From DASZIT01 sp963709665 (GTDB lineage Bacteria; Actinomycetota; Acidimicrobiia; Acidimicrobiales; RAAP-2), in assembly GCA_963709665.1 (NCBI GenBank), contig CAVPWU010000002.1, positions 1,674,001 to 1,738,000 of the forward strand: a stretch of DNA of 64,000 nucleotides. The letters run 5' to 3'. Under the pieces are notes generated by a model. The model did no database searches. It was not told the origin of the DNA and saw only the letters and a list, made by a program, of their open reading frames with translations. Position numbers and translations under genes: made by a program. Of this stretch, positions 63,411 to 64,000 are shown one piece after another; within the stretch, counting starts at the first letter, position 1, and the number at the start of each line of letters is the position of its first letter.

Positions 63411-64000
63411 ATGCCCGCCGATCACCGCCGGGCGATCACCACCGCCACCGGTCCGCCCCGGGCACGGACGGCGGTGGTGGTGGCGGTGGCGCTGACGGCG
63501 CTGCTCGGGCTCGGGGTGGTCGCCGGACCGGTGGGCCGGGCCGGCGCCGCCACCGGCCAGCCGGCCGTCCCACCCATCCGGACGGTGGTGATCGCCACCT
63601 CCCTCCCCGGCTTCACCGTCGCCCCACCGGGACCCACCAACGGTCCGCTCACCGCCACCGGCTTCGCCGCCCAGTCGTCCGACCCGACCCAGGCCGAGCA
63701 GCAGTTCAGCCAGCTGGCCGGCACCGCCGGGTTCGCGGCGTACGTCCGGCTGTGGTCCGACCTCCATGGACCCGGCAACGGTGCCAACGACGTGGTGGTG
63801 ACCCTCTTCCGCATCCCCGACGCCCAGGCGGCGGCCACCTTCGAGGAGGGCGCCCAGGCCCAGGCCGAGCAGGGCACCGGCTCGACGTCGTTCCCGGTCC
63901 CCAGCATCCCCGGGGCACACGGCACCACCGTCCACGCCACCTCCCCGGCGCCGGCCGTCGAGCAGGTGGTGGTGTTCCGGTCGGGAGCCTATGTGGCCAT
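63411..64000 (+). CDS. Secreted protein of unknown function (C-terminus beyond window)
   Basis: The frame opens at ATG 63411, six bases after the metH stop, and is still open at the window edge (197 residues visible). It has a basic N-terminus, a hydrophobic core (VVVAVALTALLGLGVVAG) and a likely cleavage near GRAGAATG. The mature part contains TVVIATSLPGFTVAPPGP and then an alpha/beta region (FAAYVRLWSDLHGPGNGAND, VVVTLFRIPDAQAAATFEEG) resembling secreted actinobacterial proteins of unknown role. GGGG just before the ATG may serve as a weak ribosome binding site; translational coupling to metH is possible. Confidence 0.75.
   Translation, partial: MPADHRRAITTATGPPRARTAVVVAVALTALLGLGVVAGPVGRAGAATGQPAVPPIRTVVIATSLPGFTVAPPGPTNGPLTATGFAAQSSDPTQAEQQFSQLAGTAGFAAYVRLWSDLHGPGNGANDVVVTLFRIPDAQAAATFEEGAQAQAEQGTGSTSFPVPSIPGAHGTTVHATSPAPAVEQVVVFRSGAYVA

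Noticed and set aside
60045..63935. 1296-codon frame antisense to metH
   Set aside because: Complement of an intact, motif-rich metH gene; repetitive Gly/Val/Asp/His composition.

Overview
The window is a very G+C-rich chromosomal stretch with dense, mostly overlapping operons (ATGA/GTGA stop-start overlaps) and many GTG starts. It carries coenzyme F420 biosynthesis genes (cofD/fbiA, cofE/fbiB), a mycothiol-dependent-type maleylpyruvate isomerase family protein, and a GDP-mannose/F420/rhamnose gene mix like that near fbiA-fbiB in mycobacteria. This points to an actinobacterium; Acidimicrobiia is my best guess. No rRNA, tRNA, CRISPR array, transposase or phage module was recognised.

Layout. 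(1) 0-5.4 kb: hpf, an acyl-CoA dehydrogenase, secA and prfB (cut by the left edge), all on the minus strand; this is the widespread hpf-secA-prfB order with the dehydrogenase inserted. (2) 6.1-9 kb: phosphomannomutase, a Trm112-like protein and a phosphoglucose/phosphomannose isomerase, which feed GDP-mannose synthesis. (3) 9.1-14.1 kb: a minus-strand set with a CPBP protease (apparently frameshifted), a large polytopic membrane protein, a lipoprotein and a secreted protein, divergent from ftsH. (4) 16.4-24.5 kb: acs, a secreted DUF5719-like protein coupled to a 1251-residue GT2/membrane fusion, and a small helical protein behind an unusually A/T-rich consensus promoter. (5) 24.7-29.3 kb: three overlapping GT4 glycosyltransferases plus a GDP-6-deoxy-hexose reductase. 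(6) 29.3-33 kb: cofD-cofE, an FKBP isomerase and a DEAD-box helicase. (7) 33.2-42.3 kb: a nucleotide-sugar and surface-glycan block (galE-like, manC, wbbL-like, GT2, UDP-xylose synthase, ugd, rmlD, rmlB). (8) 42.4-64 kb: birA divergent from a biotin carboxylase/BCCP, an M20 hydrolase, a compositionally atypical ORFan, methylmalonyl-CoA mutase large subunit, fructosamine kinase, a rhodanese-MoeB fusion, nitroreductase, epoxide hydrolase, a decayed FAD monooxygenase, an SPFH/zinc-ribbon pair, leucyl aminopeptidase, cob(I)alamin adenosyltransferase, metH and a secreted protein cut by the right edge.

How the genes fit together. PGI/PMI, PMM and ManC make GDP-mannose; RmlB/RmlD complete part of dTDP-rhamnose synthesis (rmlA and rmlC are not here); Ugd and the UXS-like protein make UDP-glucuronate and UDP-xylose; Rmd would make a GDP-6-deoxyhexose (gmd is not here). 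Seven glycosyltransferase-like proteins could use these sugars for surface glycans. BirA biotinylates the BCCP domain of the divergent carboxylase. Propionyl-CoA carboxylation, if that is its substrate, would lead to methylmalonyl-CoA mutase, whose cofactor is made by the adenosyltransferase at 59.2 kb.

Regulatory signals stand out. Many first genes have a TAnnnT -10 hexamer exactly 6 or 9 nt before the start codon, which implies leaderless or 3-nt-leader mRNAs. A phased 10-bp repeat array sits just upstream of the acyl-CoA dehydrogenase promoter. No wholly new multi-gene system was proved; the best candidates for novelty are that array, the uORF before cofD, the inverted repeat between birA and the carboxylase gene, the SPFH/zinc-ribbon module and the ORFan at 46.4-47.0 kb.
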